The translations under genes and the position numbers were made by a program. Of a DNA stretch of 64,000 bases, positions 53,122 to 61,235 are shown in pieces. The notes below the pieces were generated by a model. It searched no databases. It had not been told where the DNA came from and saw nothing but the letters and a program-made list of their open reading frames with translations. Source of the stretch: Rhodopseudomonas palustris (GTDB taxonomy: Bacteria > Pseudomonadota > Alphaproteobacteria > Rhizobiales > Xanthobacteraceae); assembly GCA_016215605.1 (NCBI GenBank), contig JACRJB010000021.1:28757-92756 (forward strand), written 5' to 3'. How positions within the stretch are numbered: the stretch's first letter is position 1; each line of letters opens with the position of its first letter.

Positions 53122-55389
53122 ATGAGCGCCGCGGAGCGTCCCGATCGCGTCGACTTCCTCGACAAGGTGACCGGCCGCGCCGCGTTCATCTCCGATCTCG
53201 ACGTGCCCGGCATGGTTCACGGCAAGGTGCTGCGCAGCACGATGCCGCATGCGCGGATCACCGGCATCGACATCGATGCCGCGCTTTCGATGCCGGGCGT
53301 GATCGGCATCGTCACCGGTTCGGACCTCGGCGGCATCGATCCGATCTGGGGCGTGTCGCTGAAGGACCGGCCGCTGATCGCGATCGACCGCGTGCGCTAT
53401 GTCGGCGAGCCTGTCGCCGTCGTGGTAGCCGAAACCGAGGCGCTGGCCGAGGAGGCGCTCGACGCGGTGATGGTCGACTACGACCCGCTGCCTTATGTCA
53501 CCGAGGCGGCCGAGGCGCTGGCTCCGAATGCGCCGCTCATCCACGATGGCGTTCAGCCGCTGAAGGATTTCTACTTCAAGGGCGAAGCCAAGCCGGTCGC
53601 CGGCACCAACATTTTCCAGACCTATGCCTACGAGACCGGCGACGTCGACGCGGCGTTCGCCTCGGCCGATCGCGTGTTCGAGGACAGCTTCGACTTCCCG
53701 ATGGTGTATCACTACGCGATGGAGCCGCATTGCGGCATCGCGTCGTTCGGCGACGACGGGTTGACTGTGTGGAGCTGCGGCCAGGCGCCGACCGCGGTGC
53801 AGAAGGTGCTGTCGCGCATCTTCGATCTGCCGATCGCCAGGGTGCGGGTCATCACGCCGCTGATCGGCGGCGGCTTCGGCGGCAAGGCCTCGGTCAAGAT
53901 CGATCCGCTGGTCGCCACAGTGGCGTGGAAGATCGGCCGCCCGGTGCGGATCTGCTTCTCCGCCTCCGAGTCGATGCTGACGGCACGCCGGCTCAGCGCG
54001 ACGGTCAACCTGAAGACGGCGGTCAGCGCCGACGGCATGTTGCAGGCAAAGTCCGTCGAGGTGCTGATGAACGGCGGCGCCTATGCGGACACCGGGCCGG
54101 CGGTCGCGATCAAGGCGGCGATCCGCGCCATCGGCCCGTACAAGATCCCGAATCTGCGGCTGCGCAGCACGGCCGTCTACACCAACACCGTGCCCGGCGC
54201 GGCGTTTCGATCGATCGGCGGACCGCAGGGCGTATGGGCCACCGAATCCCAGATGGACATCATCGCCGACGCGCTCGGCATCGATCCGGTCGAGCTTCGC
54301 TACCGCAACATGCTGAAACGCGGCGAGCATGTCCGCCCCGATCTGACGCCGATCGACGTCGATATGGCGGAAGCGATGGGGCTGGCGTCGCAGGCGATGA
54401 GCCGGCTCGACGCACAGGAGCCGCACCGCAGGATCGTCCACGGCACCGCGCTCGGCATCGCCGATCCGGCGAATTCGCCGGTCGCGGGCGTGCTGCTGCG
54501 GCTCAAGATCGACGGGTCGATCGCGGTGATCTCCTCCAGCATCGAGGTCGGGCAGGGCATTCGCGAGGTGCTGTGCCGCGTTGCCGCCGAACAGCTCGGC
54601 CAGCCGGTGGCCGCGGTCAGCGCGCTGACGCCCGACACCGCGATTGCGCCGTTCGACTGGGGCACCGGCGCCAGCCGCTCGTCGCTGATGATGGCGCTGG
54701 CGATCGAAGATGCGGCGGCCGACATCAAGGCGCAGATCGGCGACATCGCCGCGTCGACGCTCGGGCTCGATCCGGCGCGCATCGAGCTGGTCGCGGGCGG
54801 CTTCACCGCGGACGACAAACGCTACAGCTTCGCCGATCTGCTGCATCCATACTTCGGCATCGACAGCGGTGAACTGATCGGCATCGGCCGGATCTCGCCG
54901 CGGTCCCGCGGAGGCGCGCTGGCCAAGGCGCCGCTGTTCTGGGAAACGGCCGCCGGGCGCTGCGGCATCACGCTCGACGAGGACACCGGCGAGATCGCGG
55001 TGAAGCGCTACGTCAGCGTCGCCGACATCGGCCGCGCCATCAACCGCACCGGCGCCGAGGGCCAGGACGAGGGCGCCGCGATCATGGGCCTCGGCCACGC
55101 GCTGTTCGAGGAACTGATCTATGCCGACGGCCAGCCGGTCAACGGCACGATGATCGATTATCACGTGCCGACCATCGACGACGTGCCCGCGCAGTTCGAA
55201 ACCGTGTTGATCGAAAACGGCGGCGGGCCGGGGCCGGGCGGCATGCGCGGCATGGGCGAGGGTGCGATCCTGCCGATCGCGCCGGCGATTGCCAATGCGC
55301 TGGCGACCGGCTTCGGCATTCGCGTCAAGCAGCTGCCGCTGACGCCGGAGCGCGTCTGGCGTGCGCTGCAGGACAAGAAGGACCGCTGA
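53122..55389 (+). CDS. Molybdenum hydroxylase large subunit (xanthine dehydrogenase family)
   Basis: 755 residues. KVTGRAAFISDLDVPGMVHGKVLRS begins the N-terminal domain; later LIGGGFGGKASVKIDPLVA, FRSIGGPQGVWATESQMD and C-terminal GMRGMGEGAILP, whose Glu (about 713) is the catalytic base of the family. Binds the molybdenum-cytosine-dinucleotide cofactor and hydroxylates a heterocycle or oxidises an aldehyde-like carbon with water. Only 1 base separates it from tctA and from the coxG-like gene. The CODH active-site loop VAYRCSFR is absent, so it is not a CO dehydrogenase. Confidence 0.9.
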   Translation: MSAAERPDRVDFLDKVTGRAAFISDLDVPGMVHGKVLRSTMPHARITGIDIDAALSMPGVIGIVTGSDLGGIDPIWGVSLKDRPLIAIDRVRYVGEPVAVVVAETEALAEEALDAVMVDYDPLPYVTEAAEALAPNAPLIHDGVQPLKDFYFKGEAKPVAGTNIFQTYAYETGDVDAAFASADRVFEDSFDFPMVYHYAMEPHCGIASFGDDGLTVWSCGQAPTAVQKVLSRIFDLPIARVRVITPLIGGGFGGKASVKIDPLVATVAWKIGRPVRICFSASESMLTARRLSATVNLKTAVSADGMLQAKSVEVLMNGGAYADTGPAVAIKAAIRAIGPYKIPNLRLRSTAVYTNTVPGAAFRSIGGPQGVWATESQMDIIADALGIDPVELRYRNMLKRGEHVRPDLTPIDVDMAEAMGLASQAMSRLDAQEPHRRIVHGTALGIADPANSPVAGVLLRLKIDGSIAVISSSIEVGQGIREVLCRVAAEQLGQPVAAVSALTPDTAIAPFDWGTGASRSSLMMALAIEDAAADIKAQIGDIAASTLGLDPARIELVAGGFTADDKRYSFADLLHPYFGIDSGELIGIGRISPRSRGGALAKAPLFWETAAGRCGITLDEDTGEIAVKRYVSVADIGRAINRTGAEGQDEGAAIMGLGHALFEELIYADGQPVNGTMIDYHVPTIDDVPAQFETVLIENGGGPGPGGMRGMGEGAILPIAPAIANALATGFGIRVKQLPLTPERVWRALQDKKDR

Positions 55390-55390
55390 A

Positions 55391-55843
55391 ATGGAATTCC
55401 GGATGGAAGCCGATCTGCCCTGCGCGCCGGACCGGCTGTGGCCGATCATGCTCGACATCCGCGAGATGGCCGGCTGTATTCCGGGCATCGAGACGATCGA
55501 GGAGAAGGAACGGCTCAAAGCCTATTCGGCGCTGATGAAGCAGAAGATCGGGCCGTTCAAGCTCGAGGTGCCGGCCGAGATCGTGGTCGAGGCGTTCGGC
55601 GAGTTGGAATTCGTGATCGCGCAGGCCACCGGCAGGGACAAGTTCACCGGGACGACGCTGCGAGTCAATTTCGACCTGCGGCTCGAGGTCATCGAGGCGG
55701 AGCTGACGCGGCTGGCGGTGCAGGCCGAGCTGCAGATCGCCGGGCGGCTGGCGTCGCTCGGCCATTCGATGATCAAGAAGAAGGCGCAGGAGAACTTCGC
55801 CGAATTCGAAGCCAATTTCCGCAAGCGGCTGGAAGAGATCTGA
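55391..55843 (+). CDS. CoxG-like SRPBCC protein
   Basis: 150 residues matching the CoxG/SRPBCC fold: LPCAPDRLWPIMLDIREMAGCIPGIETIEE at the N-terminus, then alternating beta strands, and ASLGHSMIKKKAQENFAEFEANFRKRL at the C-terminus. CoxG-type proteins accompany many molybdenum hydroxylases; in carboxydotrophs CoxG helps recruit the enzyme to the membrane or quinone. Here it sits between the large and medium subunits, suggesting the same role of linking the enzyme to the respiratory chain. Confidence 0.87.
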   Translation: MEFRMEADLPCAPDRLWPIMLDIREMAGCIPGIETIEEKERLKAYSALMKQKIGPFKLEVPAEIVVEAFGELEFVIAQATGRDKFTGTTLRVNFDLRLEVIEAELTRLAVQAELQIAGRLASLGHSMIKKKAQENFAEFEANFRKRLEEI

Positions 55844-55845
55844 TC

Positions 55846-56712
55846 GTGCGGCTCGCCCCGTTCCAGTTGCATCGTCCGACCGAGCTGCACGCCGCGCTCG
55901 CGCTGCGCGCGCAATTCGGCGACGACAGCGCGTATTATGCGGGCGGAACGGAACTGCTGCTGGCCCTCAAGGCGCGCGTCCTGCGCTACGAGCATCTGAT
56001 CGATCTGAAGCGCATCGTCGGGTTCGACCGGCTCGCGCGCGACGGCAACGACCTGGTGATCGGGCCGCTGGTGACGCATCTGCGGCTCGCCACCGACCCG
56101 CTGATCCGCGAGTCCCTGCCGGCCTACGCCAGGCTCAGCGACAACGTCGGCAACATCCGAGTGCGGGCGTCGGGCACGCTCGCCGGCAATCTGTGTTTCT
56201 CGGAGCCGCACGCCGATCCCCCAGCGCTGCTCTGCCTGCTCGGCGCATCGGTGACGGTGCACGGGCCGAACGGCGAGCGCAGCGTGCCGATGGCCGAGTT
56301 CATCCTCGGCCCGTTCACCACCGCGCGCGCCGACGACGAGATTCTCACCGCGATCCGCATCCCGCTGCCGACCGCCGGCGAGCAATTCTGCTATCGCAGC
56401 TTCGGCCACCTCGAATACCCTGCCGTCGGCGTCGCGGCGGCGTATCAGTCGCAGGCCGGCGCGCCGCGCTACCGCGTCTGGATCGGCTGCATCGGCGACA
56501 ACCCGATTCATGCGGAGCCGGTCGAAGCGGCACTCGCGGGCGTGCCGCCGCAGGCGTTGTCCGACGTCTTGCCGCAGGCGGCCGAAGCCATGGCGGCCGA
56601 ACTGCCGGCAACCGACGACATCTACGGCAGCGCCGACTACAAGCGGCATCTCGCCGCCGTGTTCATCGGCCGCGCGGTGCTCGAAAGCGCCGGCATGCCA
56701 GGAGGGCGCTGA
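55846..56712 (+). CDS. Molybdenum hydroxylase FAD-binding (medium) subunit
   Basis: 288 residues from a GTG at 55846, 2 bases after the coxG-like stop. The FAD motif YYAGGTELLLALK near residue 40 and VRASGTLAGNLCFSEPHADPPALLCLLGA near residue 105 are those of CoxM/XdhB subunits. Passes electrons from the 2Fe-2S clusters to FAD and onwards. The reading frame is open far upstream, but nothing before 55846 resembles the family. Confidence 0.9.
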   Translation: MRLAPFQLHRPTELHAALALRAQFGDDSAYYAGGTELLLALKARVLRYEHLIDLKRIVGFDRLARDGNDLVIGPLVTHLRLATDPLIRESLPAYARLSDNVGNIRVRASGTLAGNLCFSEPHADPPALLCLLGASVTVHGPNGERSVPMAEFILGPFTTARADDEILTAIRIPLPTAGEQFCYRSFGHLEYPAVGVAAAYQSQAGAPRYRVWIGCIGDNPIHAEPVEAALAGVPPQALSDVLPQAAEAMAAELPATDDIYGSADYKRHLAAVFIGRAVLESAGMPGGR

Positions 56713-56713
56713 C

Positions 56714-57181
56714 ATGGCCGATCTCGCTTCGCTCGACATTTCCTTCACGCTCAACGGCGCGCCGCAGACGCATTCGGTGGCGCCGTTCGCGCTGCTGATC
56801 GATTTCCTGCGCGATGATCTGGCGCTGAAGGGTACCAAGCGCTCTTGCGACGTGCAGGTGTGTGGCGCCTGCACGGTTCTGGTCGATGGCCTGCCGGTGA
56901 GCAGTTGTACCTCGCTCGCCGCCGACATCGACGGCAAGTCGGTGGTGACGATCGAAGGCTTGGCGGAGCACGGCAAGCTCAGCCCGGTGCAGCAGGCCTT
57001 CGTCGATCATGCGGCGATGCAGTGCGGCTTCTGCACGCCCGGCATGGTGCTGGCGACGACGGCTTTGCTGGAGCGCCATCCGCATCCGACCGAGCAGGAG
57101 ATCCGGCATTATCTGCGCGGCAACATCTGCCGCTGCACCGGTTACATCAAGATCCTCGAAGCGGTGAAGAGCCTTGTCTGA
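56714..57181 (+). CDS. Molybdenum hydroxylase 2Fe-2S (small) subunit
   Basis: 155 residues with the two clusters of the family: ferredoxin-like cluster on Cys45, Cys50, Cys53 and Cys65 (SCDVQVCGACTVLVDG), and the proximal cluster on Cys104, Cys107, Cys139 and Cys141 (QCGFCTPGM and ICRCTGY). Completes an L-(CoxG)-M-S operon order. Its 3' end overlaps the next LLM gene by 8 bases. Confidence 0.93.
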   Translation: MADLASLDISFTLNGAPQTHSVAPFALLIDFLRDDLALKGTKRSCDVQVCGACTVLVDGLPVSSCTSLAADIDGKSVVTIEGLAEHGKLSPVQQAFVDHAAMQCGFCTPGMVLATTALLERHPHPTEQEIRHYLRGNICRCTGYIKILEAVKSLV

Positions 57182-58127
57182 ACTCTCGATCTCCAGCGAC
57201 GGCAGAGACGAACCGGCGGTGTTTCGCGACAAGGTCGCGGCCGGCGAAGCCGGTGGCGCCGACACGATCTGGATCGCCAACCATCTGTTCCTGCGCGATC
57301 CGGCGGTGCTCGGCGCGCTGACGCTGTCGGAGACGCGGCGCCTCAAGGTCGCGCTGATGGCGGTGAGCCCGCTGACGCAGCATCCGGTGCAGATCGCCAT
57401 GGCCACGGCGACGCTGGCGGAACGTTTCCCGGGGCGGCTCAAGCTCTGCCTCGGCGTCGGCGCGCCCGCCGACCTCGCGGCGATCGGGGTGGACGGCGCC
57501 AAGCCGCTGCGGGCGATGCGCGAAGCGCTGCTGATCGTCCGCGCGCTGCTGTCGGGCGAGACGGTCACGTTCCAGGGCGAGACGTTTCGCATCGATCGCC
57601 GCCGGCTGGTGGCGGCCGGGGCCGACATTCCGATCGTGCTGGCGGCATCGGGGCCGCAGATGCTCGAGCTTGCCGGGGCCGAAGCCGACGGTGTGCTGAT
57701 CAGCGCCGGCGCGTCGGTGCCGTTCGTGCAGCAGACGCTGAGCAGCGTCGCGCGCGGCGCCAAGGGGCGCACCGTAAGGACCTCCGGCCTGGTCTATGCC
57801 TCAGTCGACGAGGACGAGCGACGAGCCAATGACCGGATCCGCCGCATTCTGGCGATCCTGCTGCGCGGCGCTCATCACAAGGTCAATCTCGATCTCGCCG
57901 GCAGCGTGCTCGACCAGGCCGCGCTCAACGCCGCCGTCGTGGCGGAGGACTGGGACCGTGCCGAGGCGATGATTGGTGACGACATCGTCGTCCGCCACGC
58001 CGCCAGCGGCACCCCCGAGCAATTGCGTCGCAGGCTCGCCGAGTATCACGCCTCCGGGCTCGACGAGATCGTCATCGCCGGCGTCCGCGACGGCGCGCAG
58101 ATCCAAGCCATCCTAAAATCGTCATGA
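57174..58127 (+). CDS. LLM-class oxidoreductase, Mer-like (type A, copy 2)
   Basis: 317 residues from TTG 57174, which overlaps the previous gene by 8 bases; GAAGAG precedes it. The TTG start aligns exactly with the ATG of its paralogue at 34782-35747. Shared features: ANHLFLRDP/ASHLFQREP, GRLKLCLGVGAP, VLAASGPQMLELAGAEADGVLIS. Probably F420- or FMN-dependent. The rare start codon may keep its level below that of its neighbours. Confidence 0.85.
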   Translation: MSELSISSDGRDEPAVFRDKVAAGEAGGADTIWIANHLFLRDPAVLGALTLSETRRLKVALMAVSPLTQHPVQIAMATATLAERFPGRLKLCLGVGAPADLAAIGVDGAKPLRAMREALLIVRALLSGETVTFQGETFRIDRRRLVAAGADIPIVLAASGPQMLELAGAEADGVLISAGASVPFVQQTLSSVARGAKGRTVRTSGLVYASVDEDERRANDRIRRILAILLRGAHHKVNLDLAGSVLDQAALNAAVVAEDWDRAEAMIGDDIVVRHAASGTPEQLRRRLAEYHASGLDEIVIAGVRDGAQIQAILKSS

Positions 58128-58135
58128 GGGAACGC

Positions 58136-59143
58136 ATGAAGTTCAGTGTCTGTCTGTCGACCGGTTTCGAGGGCGTGATGTATCCGATCCCGTTCGCGGG
58201 GCCCGAGGATTTCATCGCCCAGGCGCAGCTCTGCGAGCGTCTCGGTTACGATTCGGTGTGGGGCAACGATCACATCACGACGCAGAACTACGTCCGCGAC
58301 CTGTTCCCGGGCAAGCCGCCGAACTTCTACGAGCCGCTGATCGTGCTCGCCGCGATCGCCGGCGCCACCAAGACGATCAAGCTCGGCACCGCGCTGACCG
58401 TGCTGCCGATGCGCGATCCGGTGTATCTTGCCAAGCAGGCGATTTCGCTCGACCAGATGTCCAACGGCCGCTTCATCATGGCGGTCGGGCTCGGCGCTTA
58501 TCGCGAAGAATTTCTCGCCTGGGGCGGCTCGCGTGCCGCCAAGGCTCGTCGCGGCGACATGATGGACGAGGGGCTGCTCGCCCTCGACATGCTGTTCAAC
58601 CAGCCGAGCGCCAGCCACGAGGGCGCCTACTACTCGTTCAAGGACGTCGAGATGTTCCCGAAGAGCCGGGCGCAGCCGTTCCCGCTGTATATCGGCGGCC
58701 ACAATCTCGAGGCGATCGAACGCGCCGCGCGTTACGGCCAGGGCTGGCTACCCGGCTGGCGGCCGCTCACCGAGATGGAGCAGCGCATCAAGGACCTCAA
58801 GGCGCGGGCCGCCGAGCTCGGTCGCGACCCGGCATCGATCGAGATCGCTCCGCAATTCTCCTGCACCATCGCCAAGACGATGGAAGAGGCCGAGAAGCGT
58901 TACATGGAGAGCGGTCTGGTCGCGCACCGCGTGTCGCTCGCCTACACCGGCCGTGATCTCAGCCATCAGGTCGTCGCCAATCTGGTCGGCTCGCCCGACG
59001 TCATCCTCGAGAAGATCGAAAAGCTGCGGGCGATCGGTATCCAGCATTGCAGCGCGCTGATGTTTCCGGCCGACACGGTCGCGGAGATGAACGAGCAGAT
59101 CGAATGGTTCGGCACCGAAGTCATGGCCAAGGTGCCGGCATGA
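58136..59143 (+). CDS. LLM-class oxidoreductase (type B, copy 2)
   Basis: 335 residues. ATG 58136 is preferred because GAGG sits 6 nt upstream; ATG 58124 overlaps the previous stop (ATGA) and is the alternative. LGYDSVWGNDHITTQNYVRD, IKLGTALTVLPMRDPVYLAKQAISLD, and YIGGHNLEAIERAARYGQGWLPGW match its paralogue at 35782-36795. Type A and type B genes are adjacent in both arms of the island, suggesting they act in sequence or as partners. Cofactor not certain. Confidence 0.87.
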   Translation: MKFSVCLSTGFEGVMYPIPFAGPEDFIAQAQLCERLGYDSVWGNDHITTQNYVRDLFPGKPPNFYEPLIVLAAIAGATKTIKLGTALTVLPMRDPVYLAKQAISLDQMSNGRFIMAVGLGAYREEFLAWGGSRAAKARRGDMMDEGLLALDMLFNQPSASHEGAYYSFKDVEMFPKSRAQPFPLYIGGHNLEAIERAARYGQGWLPGWRPLTEMEQRIKDLKARAAELGRDPASIEIAPQFSCTIAKTMEEAEKRYMESGLVAHRVSLAYTGRDLSHQVVANLVGSPDVILEKIEKLRAIGIQHCSALMFPADTVAEMNEQIEWFGTEVMAKVPA

Positions 59144-59772
59144 GTGGCCCTGCGGTTCGTGCAGCAGAGGAGCAGCGGTTCGACCGGGTCGATCTCGCCG
59201 CGCTCAGCCGCGCCGACCGCTACAAGATGCTCACCGGCGCGGTGATCCCGCGGCCGATCGCGTTTGTCACCTCGCTCGGCCCGGGCGGCATCGTCAACGC
59301 CGCGCCGTTCAGCCAGTTCGTCATCCTCGCGGTCGATCCAGGCCTGCTCGGCTTTTCGGTCGGGCCACGGACCGGCAGCGACGTCGCCAAGGACACGCTG
59401 AACAACGTGCAGCGCGCCGGCGAGTTCGTCATCAACATGGTGCCGGAAGGCTGGGAGCAGATCGTCCAGCAGGCGAGCGAGGAGTATCCGGCCGACGTCA
59501 GCGAAGTCGATCTGCTCGGCGTCGCGACGCTGCCGTCGCGCCAAATCCGGACGCCGCGACTCGCCGGCAGCAAGATTCAGTTCGAGTGCACACTCGACCA
59601 GGTGCTGACCTTCGGCGACGCGCCCAACCATCTGGTGGTCGGGCGGATCGTCGACATGCACGTCGCCGCAGGGCTGACGCAGAACTGCAAGATCGATCCC
59701 CGGGCCTACGCCCCGGTCGCCCGCATCGGTGGCCGCAATTATGTGCGGCTCGGCGACATCGTCGAAGTATAA
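59140..59772 (+). CDS. Flavin-reductase-like FMN split-barrel protein
   Basis: 210 residues, DIM6/NTAB flavin-reductase family: KMLTGAVIPRPIAFVTSLGPGGIVNAAPFSQFVILAVDPGLLGFSVG near the N-terminus and KDTLNNVQRAGEFVINMV. Such proteins reduce free FMN with NAD(P)H for LLM monooxygenases, or bind FMN or F420 as enzymes in their own right. Overlaps the LLM gene upstream by 4 nt, so it may supply FMNH2 to it. Immediately upstream of the F420 genes npdG, cofE and cofD. Confidence 0.83.
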   Translation: MSGPAVRAAEEQRFDRVDLAALSRADRYKMLTGAVIPRPIAFVTSLGPGGIVNAAPFSQFVILAVDPGLLGFSVGPRTGSDVAKDTLNNVQRAGEFVINMVPEGWEQIVQQASEEYPADVSEVDLLGVATLPSRQIRTPRLAGSKIQFECTLDQVLTFGDAPNHLVVGRIVDMHVAAGLTQNCKIDPRAYAPVARIGGRNYVRLGDIVEV

Positions 59773-59802
59773 GCCGTCGCTGATATCAGAATAGAGGATG
59801 CC

Positions 59803-60468
59803 ATGACTGCAACAACTCATACGATCTGTGTCGTCGGCGGCACCGGCGCCGAAGGCGGCGGGCTGGCGCTGCGCTGGGCCAAGCACGGCCACCGCGTGAT
59901 CATCGCCTCGCGGGACGCGGCGAAGGCCAAGGCCGCAGCCGACGAACTCAATGCCCGGCTCGGCGGCGGCAAAGCGGAAGGCGCCGACAGCGCGACCGGC
60001 GTCGCACAGGCCGACATTGTGGTGCTGACGGTGCCGTTTCAGGCGCAACTCGCGACGGTGCAGGGGCTGAAGGACGCGCTGCAGGGCAAGATTCTGGTCG
60101 ACGTCACGGTGCCGCTGGTGCCGCCCAAGGTCACGCGGGTTCAGTTGCCGGAAACGGATTCGTGCGTCGTCGCGGTGCAGGCGCTGCTCGGCGAGGGCGT
60201 GCGGGTGGTGTCGGCGTTCCAGAACGTGTCGGCGCACAAGCTGAAGGATCCGGACTACGAGATCGACTGCGATGTGCTGGTCGCCGGCGACGACAAGGAG
60301 GCGCGCGCCAGCGTGATGCAACTCGCCGCCGACGCCGGGTTGCGCGGCATCGACATCGGCCCGCTGGCCAATTCGGTGGTGTCGGAGAGCCTCACTTCGG
60401 CGCTGATCTGGATCAACAAATTCTATAAGATTCCCGACGCGGGAGTGCGGATCACCGGCCTCCCCTGA
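59803..60468 (+). CDS. npdG: NADPH-dependent F420 reductase
   Basis: 221 residues. N-terminal Rossmann motif HTICVVGGTGAEGGGLALRWAKHGHRVIIASRDAAKA, typical of the Fno/NpdG family, then LTVPFQAQLATVQGLKDAL and VSAFQNVSAHKLKDPDYEIDCDVLVAGDD. Transfers hydride between NADP and F420, so it supplies F420H2 to (or removes it from) the LLM enzymes. AGAGG lies just before the ATG at 59803, 30 bases after the split-barrel gene. Confidence 0.92.
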   Translation: MTATTHTICVVGGTGAEGGGLALRWAKHGHRVIIASRDAAKAKAAADELNARLGGGKAEGADSATGVAQADIVVLTVPFQAQLATVQGLKDALQGKILVDVTVPLVPPKVTRVQLPETDSCVVAVQALLGEGVRVVSAFQNVSAHKLKDPDYEIDCDVLVAGDDKEARASVMQLAADAGLRGIDIGPLANSVVSESLTSALIWINKFYKIPDAGVRITGLP

Positions 60469-60479
60469 GGAGGGCGATC

Positions 60480-61235
60480 TTGGTCGGACGCGTTGTCGAG
60501 CTTTATGCCGTGGAGGGATTGCCGCTGGTGGCCGCGGGTGACGACCTCGCCGGTCTGATCCTGGCTGCCTTGTCGCATGCGGCCGTGCCGCTGCAGGACG
60601 GCGATATCGTCGTCATCGCCCAGAAGGTGGTGTCCAAGGCCGAGGGCCGCAGCGTCGAGCTTGCGGCGGTGACGCCGTCGTCGCGCGCGATCGAGATCGC
60701 GGCCGAGGCGCACAAGGATCCGCGAATCGTCGAACTGATCCTCGCGGAGTCGAACGATGTGCTGCGCGTTCGGCCCGGCGTGATCATCGTCGAGCATCGG
60801 CTCGGCCTGGTGCTCGCCAATGCCGGCATCGACCGCTCCAACGTCGAAGGCGAGACCGCGCTGCTGCTGCCGCGGGATCCTGACGGCTCGGCCGAACAGA
60901 TCCGGGCGCGGCTGGTCGCGGCGACCGGCGCGGCGATCGGCGTGATGATCATCGACAGCATTGGCCGCGCCTGGCGCAACGGCACGATCGGCACCACGAT
61001 CGGCGCCAGCGGTATCGCCACGATGCGCGACTTGCGCGGTCAGCCCGATTTGTTCGGCCGCAAACTCGAAACCACCGAGGTCGGCGCCGCCGACGAGGTC
61101 GCGGCGGCGGCGTCGCTGGTGATGGGGCAGGCGGCGGAGGCCACGCCGGTCGTCGTGGTCCGGGGAATCGATCTCGCCGGCACCGGCACCGCGCGCGATC
61201 TGCTGCGGCCGAAGCACATGGATATGTTCAGATGA
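60480..61235 (+). CDS. cofE: F420-0:gamma-glutamyl ligase CofE
   Basis: 251 residues from a TTG with GGAGGG about 5 nt upstream. Family motifs: DGDIVVIAQKVVSKAEGRSVEL, RPGVIIVEHRLGLVLANAGIDRSNV, and IIDSIGRAWRNGTIGTTIGASGI. Adds glutamates to F420-0 with GTP. The protein ends after the ligase domain: it lacks the FMN-dependent reductase domain fused in mycobacterial FbiB, which reduces dehydro-F420-0. Overlaps cofD by ATGA. Confidence 0.93.
   Translation: MVGRVVELYAVEGLPLVAAGDDLAGLILAALSHAAVPLQDGDIVVIAQKVVSKAEGRSVELAAVTPSSRAIEIAAEAHKDPRIVELILAESNDVLRVRPGVIIVEHRLGLVLANAGIDRSNVEGETALLLPRDPDGSAEQIRARLVAATGAAIGVMIIDSIGRAWRNGTIGTTIGASGIATMRDLRGQPDLFGRKLETTEVGAADEVAAAASLVMGQAAEATPVVVVRGIDLAGTGTARDLLRPKHMDMFR

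Noticed and set aside
53122..57181. Carbon monoxide dehydrogenase (coxLMS)
   Set aside because: A coxG-like gene is present, but the large subunit lacks the CODH active-site loop VAYRCSFR and has FRSIGGPQG instead, so it belongs to another hydroxylase clade.
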